Shown one piece after another: positions 14,849 through 22,460 of a stretch of 47,714 bases of DNA. The notes beneath the pieces were generated by a model. It did not search any database and was not told where the DNA came from. It saw only the letters and a list, made by a program, of their open reading frames with translations. A program made the position numbers and the translations under genes. How positions within the stretch are numbered: position 1 is the first letter of the stretch; every line of letters begins with the position of its first letter. Origin of the DNA: Alphaproteobacteria bacterium (GTDB lineage: Bacteria > Pseudomonadota > Alphaproteobacteria > Micropepsales > Micropepsaceae); assembly GCA_947474645.1 (NCBI GenBank), contig CANJJD010000019.1, forward strand, positions 1 through 47,714, read 5' to 3'.

Positions 14849-16425
14849 GGTTGCACCACCCGCGCATGAAGCCGCGCCACCGCATCCAGCGCCGAGGTTA
14901 CCGAGCCTTCCTGCCAGCCCGGCAGGCGCGAGGCATGCTCGCTGGCCAGCACGATGCGGCCATCCAGGGAGCACAGATTGTTGTAATGCTGCTCGCGGGC
15001 TTCGTCGGTCCAGGCGCCCTGGCATCCCATCGCCCAGGGCACGCGATGCCAGGCCACCGCCACGCCATTCTCGAACTCCGCCGGATATTGCGGATGAATC
15101 TGGGCGCCGTCGCGCAGCGCATCCTGAATACGTTCCTGCGGCGACTTCGACGCCGCCAGATAGGCCGGCCGGCCGAAGGTATAGGCGCCCAGAACCACGC
15201 CCTTACCCTTGGAGTAATAATCCCACATCGGATAGCTGATGGTGGTGCTGGGCAGGCTGGTATAGCTGATGCCGCCGTAGATCTGTTCGTCTTCCTCCCA
15301 GAAGCGGCGCTTGAACTGCAAGCCCACCTTCAACGCCGCCAGATAGGGCAGTTGATCGATCGCCGCCTTCAGCTTGGGGCCCACATTCATCGGAATCTGC
15401 GACAGGATGGGCGTGGGAATGGTGCAGATGCACCAGCCGGCCCGCGCGGTGCGACGGCCGCCGCCATTGCGGCTGTCCACATAAGTGACGGTGACGCCGC
15501 CCTCGTCCTGGCGGATGTCGGTGACCTTGCAATTATATTCGATCACGGGCCCCAGATCGGCGCCCATCGCCTTGCCGATCATCCCCATGCCGCCGCGCGG
15601 CTGGAAGATGGTGCTCTGCATCTCGTAATTGTGACCGGATGCAATGGCCGACCAAAGACCGGAGCGCAGCAGATCGCTCAGCGCCTTGGGTTCGGATGGC
15701 ACCGGCACCGACTTGATGCCGCCGCCGGGATCGACGTCGAAGCCGCGCCGCATGGAAGTGCCGAAGTTCTTCTTGTATTCGTAATTCTGGTCCAGCGCGC
15801 CCCAATCGCGCAGCGCGCGCATCAGGATCTCGCGGTCCTGGGCATTCACCGCCTGGTCCAGCGCATTCTGCTTGGTGCATTTGGACAACAGCTCGGCGAC
15901 ATGGCCGTTGAAATCCGCCTGCACCTCGCGGTGGCGCTGCGGCTTGCCGCCATAGGCGTCGGGCGAATGGACATAGGCGTTGTAGTTGACCTGGATGAAG
16001 GGCTCCATCGCCACGCCCAGGCGCCGCGCGTAATGCAGGATGCCGTGATGGTGATAGGGCAGCCGCCAGGGGCCGGGATTGAGATACTGGCCGGAATCGA
16101 ACTGGACATGCTGGGTGGCACCGCCCATCTCGGTATAGCTGTCGCCGCCATAGAGCGACCAGTTCCGCCCACCGGGCCGCCCGTTATATTCCAGCAACTG
16201 CACCTTGTAGCCGGCATCGCGCAGCTCCATTGCCGCCACCATGCCCGCCACGCCGGCGCCCAGGATCACCACCGTGCTGCCGGCCGGCGGCTGCGACAGC
16301 TTGATCGGACCTTCAAAGCTGGAGCCTTCGGCATAACCCAGCTCGGTCATGGCGTGATACATGGCGGCGCTGCCGGCCACCACGCCGATCATCTGGAACA
16401 GGGAACGGCGGCTGGGTACGGTCAT
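14845..16425 (-). CDS. Tat-exported flavin amine oxidase-family protein
   Basis: The 526-aa product starts with a Tat motif (SRRSLFQMIG) and then a dinucleotide-binding site, VVILGAGVAGMVAAMELRDA, with GGRNWS where FAD-contact residues are expected. The Lys of ALKVGLQF near the middle and the C-terminal segment ASEHASRLPGWQEGSV fit monoamine oxidase and L-amino acid oxidase relatives. The substrate would be an amine or amino acid oxidised in the periplasm, with electrons going to the adjacent cytochrome c rather than to oxygen (inference from coupling). ATG 16425 is set by the Tat signal and overlaps the upstream stop by four bases. The substrate is unknown. Confidence 0.85.
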   Translation of the reverse strand: MTVPSRRSLFQMIGVVAGSAAMYHAMTELGYAEGSSFEGPIKLSQPPAGSTVVILGAGVAGMVAAMELRDAGYKVQLLEYNGRPGGRNWSLYGGDSYTEMGGATQHVQFDSGQYLNPGPWRLPYHHHGILHYARRLGVAMEPFIQVNYNAYVHSPDAYGGKPQRHREVQADFNGHVAELLSKCTKQNALDQAVNAQDREILMRALRDWGALDQNYEYKKNFGTSMRRGFDVDPGGGIKSVPVPSEPKALSDLLRSGLWSAIASGHNYEMQSTIFQPRGGMGMIGKAMGADLGPVIEYNCKVTDIRQDEGGVTVTYVDSRNGGGRRTARAGWCICTIPTPILSQIPMNVGPKLKAAIDQLPYLAALKVGLQFKRRFWEEDEQIYGGISYTSLPSTTISYPMWDYYSKGKGVVLGAYTFGRPAYLAASKSPQERIQDALRDGAQIHPQYPAEFENGVAVAWHRVPWAMGCQGAWTDEAREQHYNNLCSLDGRIVLASEHASRLPGWQEGSVTSALDAVARLHARVVQP

Positions 16426-17117
16426 GGCTGTTTCTCCCGTGCTGCGGCGACCAGTTTGAGAAAATCGATCTGGGCCGAAGGTTCGGTGACGATGTGGCCG
16501 CCGATGATGAAGGTTGGTGTCTGGAAGATGCGCAAGGCGCGCGCCAGGTTGAAGTTGGCGATGATTTGGGAATAGATCGCGGGCGCTTCCATGTCGCGCT
16601 TCAGCCGCTCGACATCCAGCCCGACGCTTTTCGCGATCTCGAACACGCGCGGCGTGGGCAAGGGATGCTCCGGCGCCAGCAGCAGCGCCTGGTGATATTC
16701 GGCATATTTGCCCTGGGCGATGGAGGCGAGCGCCGCGCGTCCGGCGATGGGCGAGGACTCCGCCGGCTCCAGGGTGAATTCGCGGGTGATCAGCTTGACG
16801 CCGGGATCGGCTTTCAGCAGCGCTTCCAACCGCGGCTCGACCCGCTTGGTGAAGCCGCAATTGTAATCGAAGAACTGGACGATGGTGACGTCGCCGTTGG
16901 GATTGCCCAGGAAGCCCGAAGCCGGGTTGCGCAACAGGGCATCGGCGTTCTTGGCCACCAGCGCATCGCTGGCCGTCCGCTTGTCGGCATCGGCCTTGGC
17001 GACATAGGCCTTCACCGCCTCGTCCGCGATGCGCGCCTGGTCGGCGGGATCCACCGGCGCGGCAAAGCCCCGAATCGGCAACGCCAGCAGCGCGGCGGCA
17101 AGCAGCAGCGATTTCAT
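16422..17117 (-). CDS. DsbA-like thioredoxin-fold protein with CGFT active site
   Basis: The 231-aa product has a signal (LLLAAALLALPIRGFAA) and a DsbA/Com1-type domain. The active-site context FFDYNCGFTKR would normally read C-x-x-C, but here it is Cys87-Gly-Phe-Thr90, lacking the resolving cysteine. The cis-Pro loop is QTPTFIIGG. A monothiol protein of this type could act as an isomerase/reductase, bind a thiol or act as a chaperone; it cannot form the normal disulfide alone. ATG 17117 has a strong GGGGGAA site. It is the first gene of the operon leading to 11508 and may help fold the disulfide-containing partners. Confidence 0.8.
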   Translation of the reverse strand: MKSLLLAAALLALPIRGFAAPVDPADQARIADEAVKAYVAKADADKRTASDALVAKNADALLRNPASGFLGNPNGDVTIVQFFDYNCGFTKRVEPRLEALLKADPGVKLITREFTLEPAESSPIAGRAALASIAQGKYAEYHQALLLAPEHPLPTPRVFEIAKSVGLDVERLKRDMEAPAIYSQIIANFNLARALRIFQTPTFIIGGHIVTEPSAQIDFLKLVAAAREKQP

Positions 17118-17187
17118 CAGTTCCCCCAGCAGGCAAGAGGCTATGCCTGTTCCCGCCGGTCCTGCAACAGCCACCCTGGAAGGCATG

Positions 17188-17235
17188 AAAAAGCCCGGCA
17201 GTCCGTAGCAAATGCATACGGACCCCGGGCTTTTT
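17188..17235. terminator. Bidirectional rho-independent terminator
   Basis: AAAAAGCCCGG with GTCCGTA (17188-17207) pairs with TACGGAC and CCCGGGCTTTTT (17216-17235), with only a small interior mismatch. A-tract and T-tract flank both sides, so it can stop transcripts in either direction. On the minus strand it ends the 17480-17253 gene before the DsbA-like operon begins, so the two are separate transcription units. Confidence 0.75.
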
Positions 17236-17252
17236 GCCCAAGGCGATGTGAC

Positions 17253-17480
17253 TTACGGGCTGGTGCCCACCACAAAGGTGGTGGGTGCGCTGCCCGCGCT
17301 GCCGATGGCGACGCCGGCCGCCGCCGCGGCCACCACCCCCACCACGATCATCGGCGTGGTCAGAAGCTCGGCCTTGTGGACGCCGGCGGGCTTGCCCGGC
17401 GCCAGGGCGCCGTCAGCCGCCTGGGCCGCGGTGGAAATCAAAAGGCCGGCAGCCAAAGCAAGGGCGGTGATGTTTCGCAT
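17253..17480 (-). CDS. Small exported single-span protein with LxPGxPAGV motif
   Basis: The 75-aa product has a Sec signal (LALAAGLLISTAAQAA). The mature part starts DGALAPGKPAGVHKAE and continues with one membrane span (MIVVGVVAAAAAGVAIG). The product of 31620-31901 has the same plan: signal, LSPGHPAGVREA, then a hydrophobic segment. The two are probably paralogues of a small membrane or surface protein family I do not recognise. ATG 17480 starts the signal. A terminator follows directly, so it is monocistronic. Confidence 0.6.
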   Translation of the reverse strand: MRNITALALAAGLLISTAAQAADGALAPGKPAGVHKAELLTTPMIVVGVVAAAAAGVAIGSAGSAPTTFVVGTSP

Positions 17481-17710
17481 GTGTTTCTCCAACGATGAAT
17501 CCGTGGAAAAACGATAGCGCCGCTCCAGAAATTTCCATTCGCAATTGCACAATGGATCCTGCGACAAATTCAACAAGTCCGTGACAATGCTGTCCCACTG
17601 GGCGAAATGCCCAAAAATACAGCGTTATTTGCTTGTTCTTTGCACGGCCAAGCGCACCGGACCGGGCAGGACGCCGCACCATAATGGTGCGGCGCACACC
17701 GCTTTTTGGG

Positions 17711-18667
17711 CTACTTGGGAGCGCCCGAAACCGGCCCCTCGAGCCGGGCTTTGCGCTCCTCCAGGATGGCGTTGAACTCGCCCCGGGTCATGTGAAGCTG
17801 GCCGGGATTGGCGTTGATCCAGCCGACAAACGCTTCGTACTTGCGCGCGTTCCAGCCGCCCTCGAACTCGCCGCCATTCTTGCCCGAACGGTTGAGGTCG
17901 AAGTTGAAGGCGTCTTCCAGGTGGATGAACTCGGCATGGGCCACCGCATCCTCCGCCAGATAGGCGGGAATGAAGATCACCCCGTCATTCTTGGCCAGCA
18001 CCAGGTCGCCCGGCAGCACGGTGGCGCGGCCGATGCGGATGGGGGCGTTGATGGAGGTCAGGGTCATGTCCTTCCAGGCGGAGGGATCATAAGCGCGATA
18101 GAGACCGTTCATGTTCTCCAGCACGCGGTTTTCCTCCGCGTCACGGATGCCGGCATCGAACACAAAACCGGTCTTGGAACGGGTGGCGATACCGGAGCCC
18201 AGGTTGGAGCCGATCAGGGTGCCTTCCACGATCTTGCCGAAGCCATCCGCGACATACATGTCGCCTTCTTTCAGTTCGGCGATGGGCCAACTGTTGTTGC
18301 CGCTGACCCGGCCCTCGCGCTTTCCTTCAGCGGCGATGGCGGTCCACATGTCCATGCGCAGCGGCATGTACTGCGTCGTCAGCGCCCGGCCCGCAAAGGG
18401 CTTTTCGGGATGCAGCATCTGGAAACCGGTGTCGAACTGGCAGTTGAAGCCCTTGTCGCGCAGATAGTCCCACAGGTCTTCGATAGAGACATGCACCACG
18501 CGGCTGAGCAGGTCGTCCGGCACGCGGGGGCGGCCATCGGGGAAACGCTCCCCCTTCCATTGCGAGGTGTAGAACATCATCTGTTCGCGGGTCTGCTTGA
18601 CCTGCGCCAGTGCCGGCGCGGCAAAGGCCACGCTGCCGATCAAAGCTGCCGTGAAAAGTTTGCGCAT
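17711..18667 (-). CDS. Exported RraA-family protein (aldolase-like)
   Basis: The 318-aa product has a signal (TAALIGSVAFAAPALAQ). The RraA-type core appears as TLIGSNLGSGIATRSKTG, VFDAGIRD and GDLVLAKNDGVIFIP. Family members are 4-hydroxy-4-methyl-2-oxoglutarate/oxaloacetate aldolases or the RNase E regulator RraA. Next to an exported dehydratase, a keto-acid aldolase role is the more natural reading. It is longer than plain RraA (about 160-230 aa), with an extra N-terminal domain of about 90 residues. ATG 18667 lies two bases after the upstream stop, with GGTGGGG as ribosome site; ATG 18682 is an alternative. Substrate unknown. Confidence 0.75.
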   Translation of the reverse strand: MRKLFTAALIGSVAFAAPALAQVKQTREQMMFYTSQWKGERFPDGRPRVPDDLLSRVVHVSIEDLWDYLRDKGFNCQFDTGFQMLHPEKPFAGRALTTQYMPLRMDMWTAIAAEGKREGRVSGNNSWPIAELKEGDMYVADGFGKIVEGTLIGSNLGSGIATRSKTGFVFDAGIRDAEENRVLENMNGLYRAYDPSAWKDMTLTSINAPIRIGRATVLPGDLVLAKNDGVIFIPAYLAEDAVAHAEFIHLEDAFNFDLNRSGKNGGEFEGGWNARKYEAFVGWINANPGQLHMTRGEFNAILEERKARLEGPVSGAPK

Positions 18668-18669
18668 GT

Positions 18670-19953
18670 TCAGCCCCACCATCTTTCATCAGGCGCCAAA
18701 TGCGCCATGACCACGTCCTTGTTCAGTTCAATGCCAAGCCCCGGCTTGTCCTGGATTTCGAAATAGCCGTCCTTGAAGAACGGCCCTTCATGCGTGACCA
18801 TGTCGAAGGTCCACTGGTCGCGCCCGCCCGCCAACTCATGAACGCGGAAATTGCGCACCGAAGCGGCGGCATGGGCCGATGCGATCGTGCCCACGGCGCT
18901 GGCCGGATTGTGGCAGGCGGTCCAGATGCCATAGAGGTCGGCCAGGTCGGCGATGCGCTTGGCCTCGAACAAGCCGCCCGACTTGGGGATGTCGATATGC
19001 ACCCCGGCAGTGGCCTGGCGGACGATCAGGGGCGCGAACTGCGCCAGGCCATAGAGATTTTCGCCGGTGCAGAGCGGCACGCGGGTGGCGCGCGACACCC
19101 GCTCCATGGTTTCGAAATTATCGGGCGGGGTGGCGTCCTCGATCCAATAGGGATTCACATGCTCCAGCGCATTGCAGTATTTGATGACGTCATTGACCGA
19201 ATACTTCCAGTGGCACTCGATCGCCATGTCGATATCGGGACCGAAGGCCTGGCGCTCCAGCTCCATGCGCTCGACCAGCCGGCGGATGTCGCGGTTGGTC
19301 AGCTCGTTGGTGTAGCGGTCATGGCCCGGTTCCTTGAAATCGGGATCGGCGGTGGTCGGCACCGAGTCGCCCTGGAGCTTGAAGGCGGTAAAGCCGAAGG
19401 GATTGTTGGCGCGGGCTTCCTGCGCCTGGCGGCCCCAGGAGGCGGCCTCGGCGGGATTGCGCTCGGGCGCGCCCAGGGTGCGGTAGAAACGCACCTTGTC
19501 GCGGAAACGCCCGCCCAGAAGGTTGCACACCGGCGTCTGCAGCAGCCGTCCGGCCAAATCCCATAGCGCGATCTCGATGCCCGACGCGGCGTGATAAGTG
19601 AGCCCGCCGGTGGCGCCATAGCCGCCATTGAGGAACAGCAGCTTGGTATAGAGCTTGACCACGTTGAGCGGGTCTTCTCCGATCAACTGTTCGCGGAAGC
19701 GTTTGAGCGTGATGTCCTTGGCGCCGGGGCCCCAGTAACCCTCGCCGATGCCATAGACCCCGGCATCAGTTTCGATCTTGAACAGGTTCCAGTCCCAGGT
19801 GGGACCGCGCACGATCATCACCTTGACGTCGGTGATCTTGACCTTCTTTTTCAGATACTGCGCCTTGGCCTGATATGGCAGGGCAAAGCACGACACCGCC
19901 CCAAGGGCGAGAAGCTTGCGGCGATCCATGAATCCCGAGCCAAGCGATTTCAT
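18670..19953 (-). CDS. Tat-exported enolase-superfamily dehydratase, second copy type
   Basis: The 427-aa product has a Tat-like signal (DRRKLLALGAVSC, cleavage near YQAKAQ), then a mandelate-racemase-type barrel. Putative ligands are Glu246 (IECHW), Glu272 (WIEDAT) and Glu298 (CTGEN), with His248 and His348 (CHNP) as acid/base. The 26-26-50 spacing is the same as in the 7847-9052 protein and in DgoD, again with Glu at the first ligand. The start at 19953 has a strong GGGGAGAGG site; ATG 19929 lacks one. It is followed after two bases by the RraA-like gene. Probable reaction: dehydration of an aldonate outside the cytoplasm. Confidence 0.8.
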   Translation of the reverse strand: MKSLGSGFMDRRKLLALGAVSCFALPYQAKAQYLKKKVKITDVKVMIVRGPTWDWNLFKIETDAGVYGIGEGYWGPGAKDITLKRFREQLIGEDPLNVVKLYTKLLFLNGGYGATGGLTYHAASGIEIALWDLAGRLLQTPVCNLLGGRFRDKVRFYRTLGAPERNPAEAASWGRQAQEARANNPFGFTAFKLQGDSVPTTADPDFKEPGHDRYTNELTNRDIRRLVERMELERQAFGPDIDMAIECHWKYSVNDVIKYCNALEHVNPYWIEDATPPDNFETMERVSRATRVPLCTGENLYGLAQFAPLIVRQATAGVHIDIPKSGGLFEAKRIADLADLYGIWTACHNPASAVGTIASAHAAASVRNFRVHELAGGRDQWTFDMVTHEGPFFKDGYFEIQDKPGLGIELNKDVVMAHLAPDERWWG

Positions 19954-20049
19954 AAAGCCTCTCCCCGCCGATGTTTTTTGTTGCCGGGAGATTGCAGCGC
20001 CGGGGTTAAAGCGTCAACGTCGGCGGGCACGAACAATCCTGGAGATGTT

Positions 20050-20748
20050 ATGAGCAAGTGCAGCATCGCGGTTGCCGCGCTTTTGAGCGCCCTGCTCTTT
20101 TCCGGCAGCGCCGGCGCGCAAGTGTTGTGGAAGTTCAACAACCTGTCGCGCATCGGCGGCGTGACGCCGAAGGTGGAAGGCGCGCCGGCCCTGGTGGATT
20201 CGCCGGTGGGCAAGGCGGTGCAGTTCAACGGCGCCGACACCGCGCTGTTCTTTCCCGCGCGTCCCCTGGTCGGCGCCAGGACGTTCACCATCGAGGCGAT
20301 CTTCCGTCCCGAAGGCGGAGACTTCGAGCAGCGCTGGATGCATATCGCCGAGACCGATCCCAAGACCGGGCTGGACGCCAATCCCAACGGCGTGGCCGAT
20401 CCCAATCCCCGCTTCATGTTCGAGGTTCGGGTGAAGGACGGCCAATGGTACCTGGATGCCTTCGTCAACAGCACCGCCGGCAACAAGGCGCTGATTGACC
20501 CTGCCAAGACCCATCCGATCAACCAATGGTATGCGGTGGCCCAGACCTATGACGGCAAGACCTACCGCTCCTATGTCAACGGCGTGCTGGAGAACGAGGC
20601 CGATGTCGCGTTCACCCCGCACGGCGCCGGCCACATGATGGTGGGGGTGCGGATGAACCATGTAAACTGGTTCAAGGGCTCGGTGGCGCAGGCGCGCTTC
20701 TCGACCCGGGCGCTCAGCCCGCGCGAGTTTTTGAAAGTGCCGCAGTAG
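20050..20748 (+). CDS. Exported LamG/concanavalin-like protein
   Basis: The 232-aa product has a signal (LLSALLFSGSAGA) and one jelly-roll domain of the LamG_3/concanavalin A type. Diagnostic parts are AVQFNGADTALFFP, TFTIEAIFRP, INQWYAVAQTYDGKTYRSYV with NGVLE, and GSVAQARFSTRALSPREF. Such domains bind glycans, and the DG-x-x-x-x-x-Y-x-N-G strand is classic. It is divergent from the exported dehydratase across 96 bases and tail to tail with the lactonase gene. It may present or recognise a carbohydrate for the neighbouring enzymes (inference). Confidence 0.75.
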   Translation: MSKCSIAVAALLSALLFSGSAGAQVLWKFNNLSRIGGVTPKVEGAPALVDSPVGKAVQFNGADTALFFPARPLVGARTFTIEAIFRPEGGDFEQRWMHIAETDPKTGLDANPNGVADPNPRFMFEVRVKDGQWYLDAFVNSTAGNKALIDPAKTHPINQWYAVAQTYDGKTYRSYVNGVLENEADVAFTPHGAGHMMVGVRMNHVNWFKGSVAQARFSTRALSPREFLKVPQ

Positions 20749-21885
20749 CTATTTCACTTTCAGGAAATACATCCCGCCCGGGGTCTTGATCGTCGCCGTG
20801 ATGCCGGTGGGGGTCAGGTGGCCGCTGGCCTTGTCCACCTTGAACTGGGTGAGATTGCCGCCGGTCTCGTTGGCTGTGAAGAACCAGTTGCCGGTTGGAT
20901 CGAAGCGGATGTTGCGCGGGGTGCGCCCGCCCGCCGGCACGTTCTCCTTGTGGGTCAGCTTGCCGGTGGCGCGGTCCACCGCGAACACCGCCACGCTGTC
21001 ATGGCCGCGATTGGAAACATAGAGATGGCGTCCGTCTGCGGAGATGATGATCTCGGCGGTGGTGTTGTTGGCCTTGGCGTCTTCCGGCACGGTGGCAATG
21101 GTCTGGATCTCGGTCAGCTTGCCGCCGTCAACGGAAAATACGCTGACTTCGGAATCGGTTTCGTGATCGACATAGAGAAACTTGCCGTCCGGCGAGATCT
21201 GGAGGCGGCGGGGGCCTGCGCCGGCATGGGTGTTCACATAAGGCGGATCGGCGGGGATGAGCGACGGCGCGACGGCGTCGAAGCGATAGCTATAGACCCG
21301 GTCCAGCCCCAGGTCGGCGATGAACATGGTCTTGTTGTCTTTGCTGAACTGTATGCCGTGCTGCTTGGGACCGGGCTGCTTGGGCGACAAGGGCGTGCCC
21401 GTGTGCCGGGCGACGTAAAAGGCTTCGCCCAGCTTGCCGTCGGGCTCCAGCTTGTAAGCGGCCAGCGAACCGCTCGCATAATTGACCGTCACCGCCACCC
21501 GGCCCGACGGGTCCACCACCACCTGGTTGGGCAGCGCGCCATGCGCCGACGTCTTGTTGAGGAAGGTGAGCGCGCCGGTTCTGGCATCAATGCGGTAGGC
21601 GCTGACGCCGCCATTGGTTTCCCAATTGACGCTGTAGAGCGTCTTGCCGTTGGGCGCGATCCACAGATGCGCCGGCTGCACCGTCTCGGCCATCAGGCCC
21701 AGCGACTCAATTGCGCCCGTCTTGCTGTCGAGCCGCCAGGCATAGATGCCCTTGGAAGAGTCCGGCGTAAAACTGCCATTGGGACCGGCCGTGTAGCTGC
21801 CGACATACATGATATATTTGGCGGCCAGCGCGGGCGCGGGCGCCAACAGCACCAGGCCGGCCAGAAGCGCATGCTTGAGCCGCAT
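20749..21885 (-). CDS. Exported lactonase, seven-bladed propeller (6-phosphogluconolactonase-like)
   Basis: The 378-aa product has a signal (LLAGLVLLAPAPALA) and a YbhE/3-carboxymuconate lactonase-type beta-propeller. Blade motifs recur: KYIMYVGSYT, HLWIAPNGKTLYSVN, ADLGLDRVYSYRFD, LQISPDGKFLYVDHETDSE, GRHLYVSNRGHDSVAVF and PRNIRFDPTGNWFFTANE. The family hydrolyses sugar lactones. Because of the signal it would work on unphosphorylated lactones in the periplasm, which would feed the exported dehydratases. Its stop abuts that of the LamG-like gene (20748/20749). Confidence 0.8.
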   Translation of the reverse strand: MRLKHALLAGLVLLAPAPALAAKYIMYVGSYTAGPNGSFTPDSSKGIYAWRLDSKTGAIESLGLMAETVQPAHLWIAPNGKTLYSVNWETNGGVSAYRIDARTGALTFLNKTSAHGALPNQVVVDPSGRVAVTVNYASGSLAAYKLEPDGKLGEAFYVARHTGTPLSPKQPGPKQHGIQFSKDNKTMFIADLGLDRVYSYRFDAVAPSLIPADPPYVNTHAGAGPRRLQISPDGKFLYVDHETDSEVSVFSVDGGKLTEIQTIATVPEDAKANNTTAEIIISADGRHLYVSNRGHDSVAVFAVDRATGKLTHKENVPAGGRTPRNIRFDPTGNWFFTANETGGNLTQFKVDKASGHLTPTGITATIKTPGGMYFLKVK

Positions 21886-21941
21886 CCCGTTTCCCCCTAT
21901 TTCTCGGTACTAGACCAAAAAACCGCCAAGCTGGAAAGCCG

Positions 21942-22460
21942 ATGAACCGCAAAATGGCCCTTGTGAGTTTGCTGCTGTGCGTAGCCTCGCCGGTGCTTGC
22001 CGCGCCGCCCGAGATCGCCGCCGTGATCAAGGCCGACAAGCCCTATGGCGAAGGCCATATGAATTTTCTTTTCATCAATGCCTATAACGCCCGCTTCTGG
22101 ACCGATGCCGCCGGCTGGTCGCTGGATGCGCCTTCGGCCATGGAGATCACTTATGGCTTGGGTTTCGACACCGCCGACCTGGTGGAGCGCACCATCAAGG
22201 AAATGAAGAACGTCGATCCGGCGCTGAATGACGCCGAGATCGCCAAGCTGACTCCCCAATTGAACAAGGTCTATCCGGCGGTGAAATCGGGCGACCGGCT
22301 GATGGCGCTGTATGTGCCGGGCAAGCCGATCGCCTTCTTCCACAACGGCACCCCCACCGGCAGCATCGACAATGCCTACGCCAAGGATTTCTTTGGGCTG
22401 TGGCTGCTGCCCAATACCTCCAGCCCGTCCTTGCGCGCCAAGCTGCTCAGGCTGAAATAG
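21942..22460 (+). CDS. Exported chalcone-isomerase-like protein
   Basis: The 172-aa product has a signal (ALVSLLLCVASPVLA). The fold matches chalcone-isomerase-like proteins: FFHNGTPTGSIDNAYAKDFF followed by GLWLLPNTSSPSLRAKLL is the signature end, and FLFINAYNARFWT lies near the N-terminus. Bacterial members often lack the plant active site and may bind lipids or phenolics. The location beside a type III polyketide synthase cluster is suggestive, since plant chalcone synthase and isomerase are partners. However, the gene is convergent (14-bp overlap at 22447-22460), not in the same operon. Confidence 0.7.
   Translation: MNRKMALVSLLLCVASPVLAAPPEIAAVIKADKPYGEGHMNFLFINAYNARFWTDAAGWSLDAPSAMEITYGLGFDTADLVERTIKEMKNVDPALNDAEIAKLTPQLNKVYPAVKSGDRLMALYVPGKPIAFFHNGTPTGSIDNAYAKDFFGLWLLPNTSSPSLRAKLLRLK

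Noticed and set aside
17672..17694. Perfect palindrome CGCCGCACCAT / ATGGTGCGGCG considered as terminator of the RraA-like gene
   Set aside because: No T-run follows on the minus strand and the loop is a single base, so it is not a standard terminator. It may still be a binding site, but there is nothing to tie it to.
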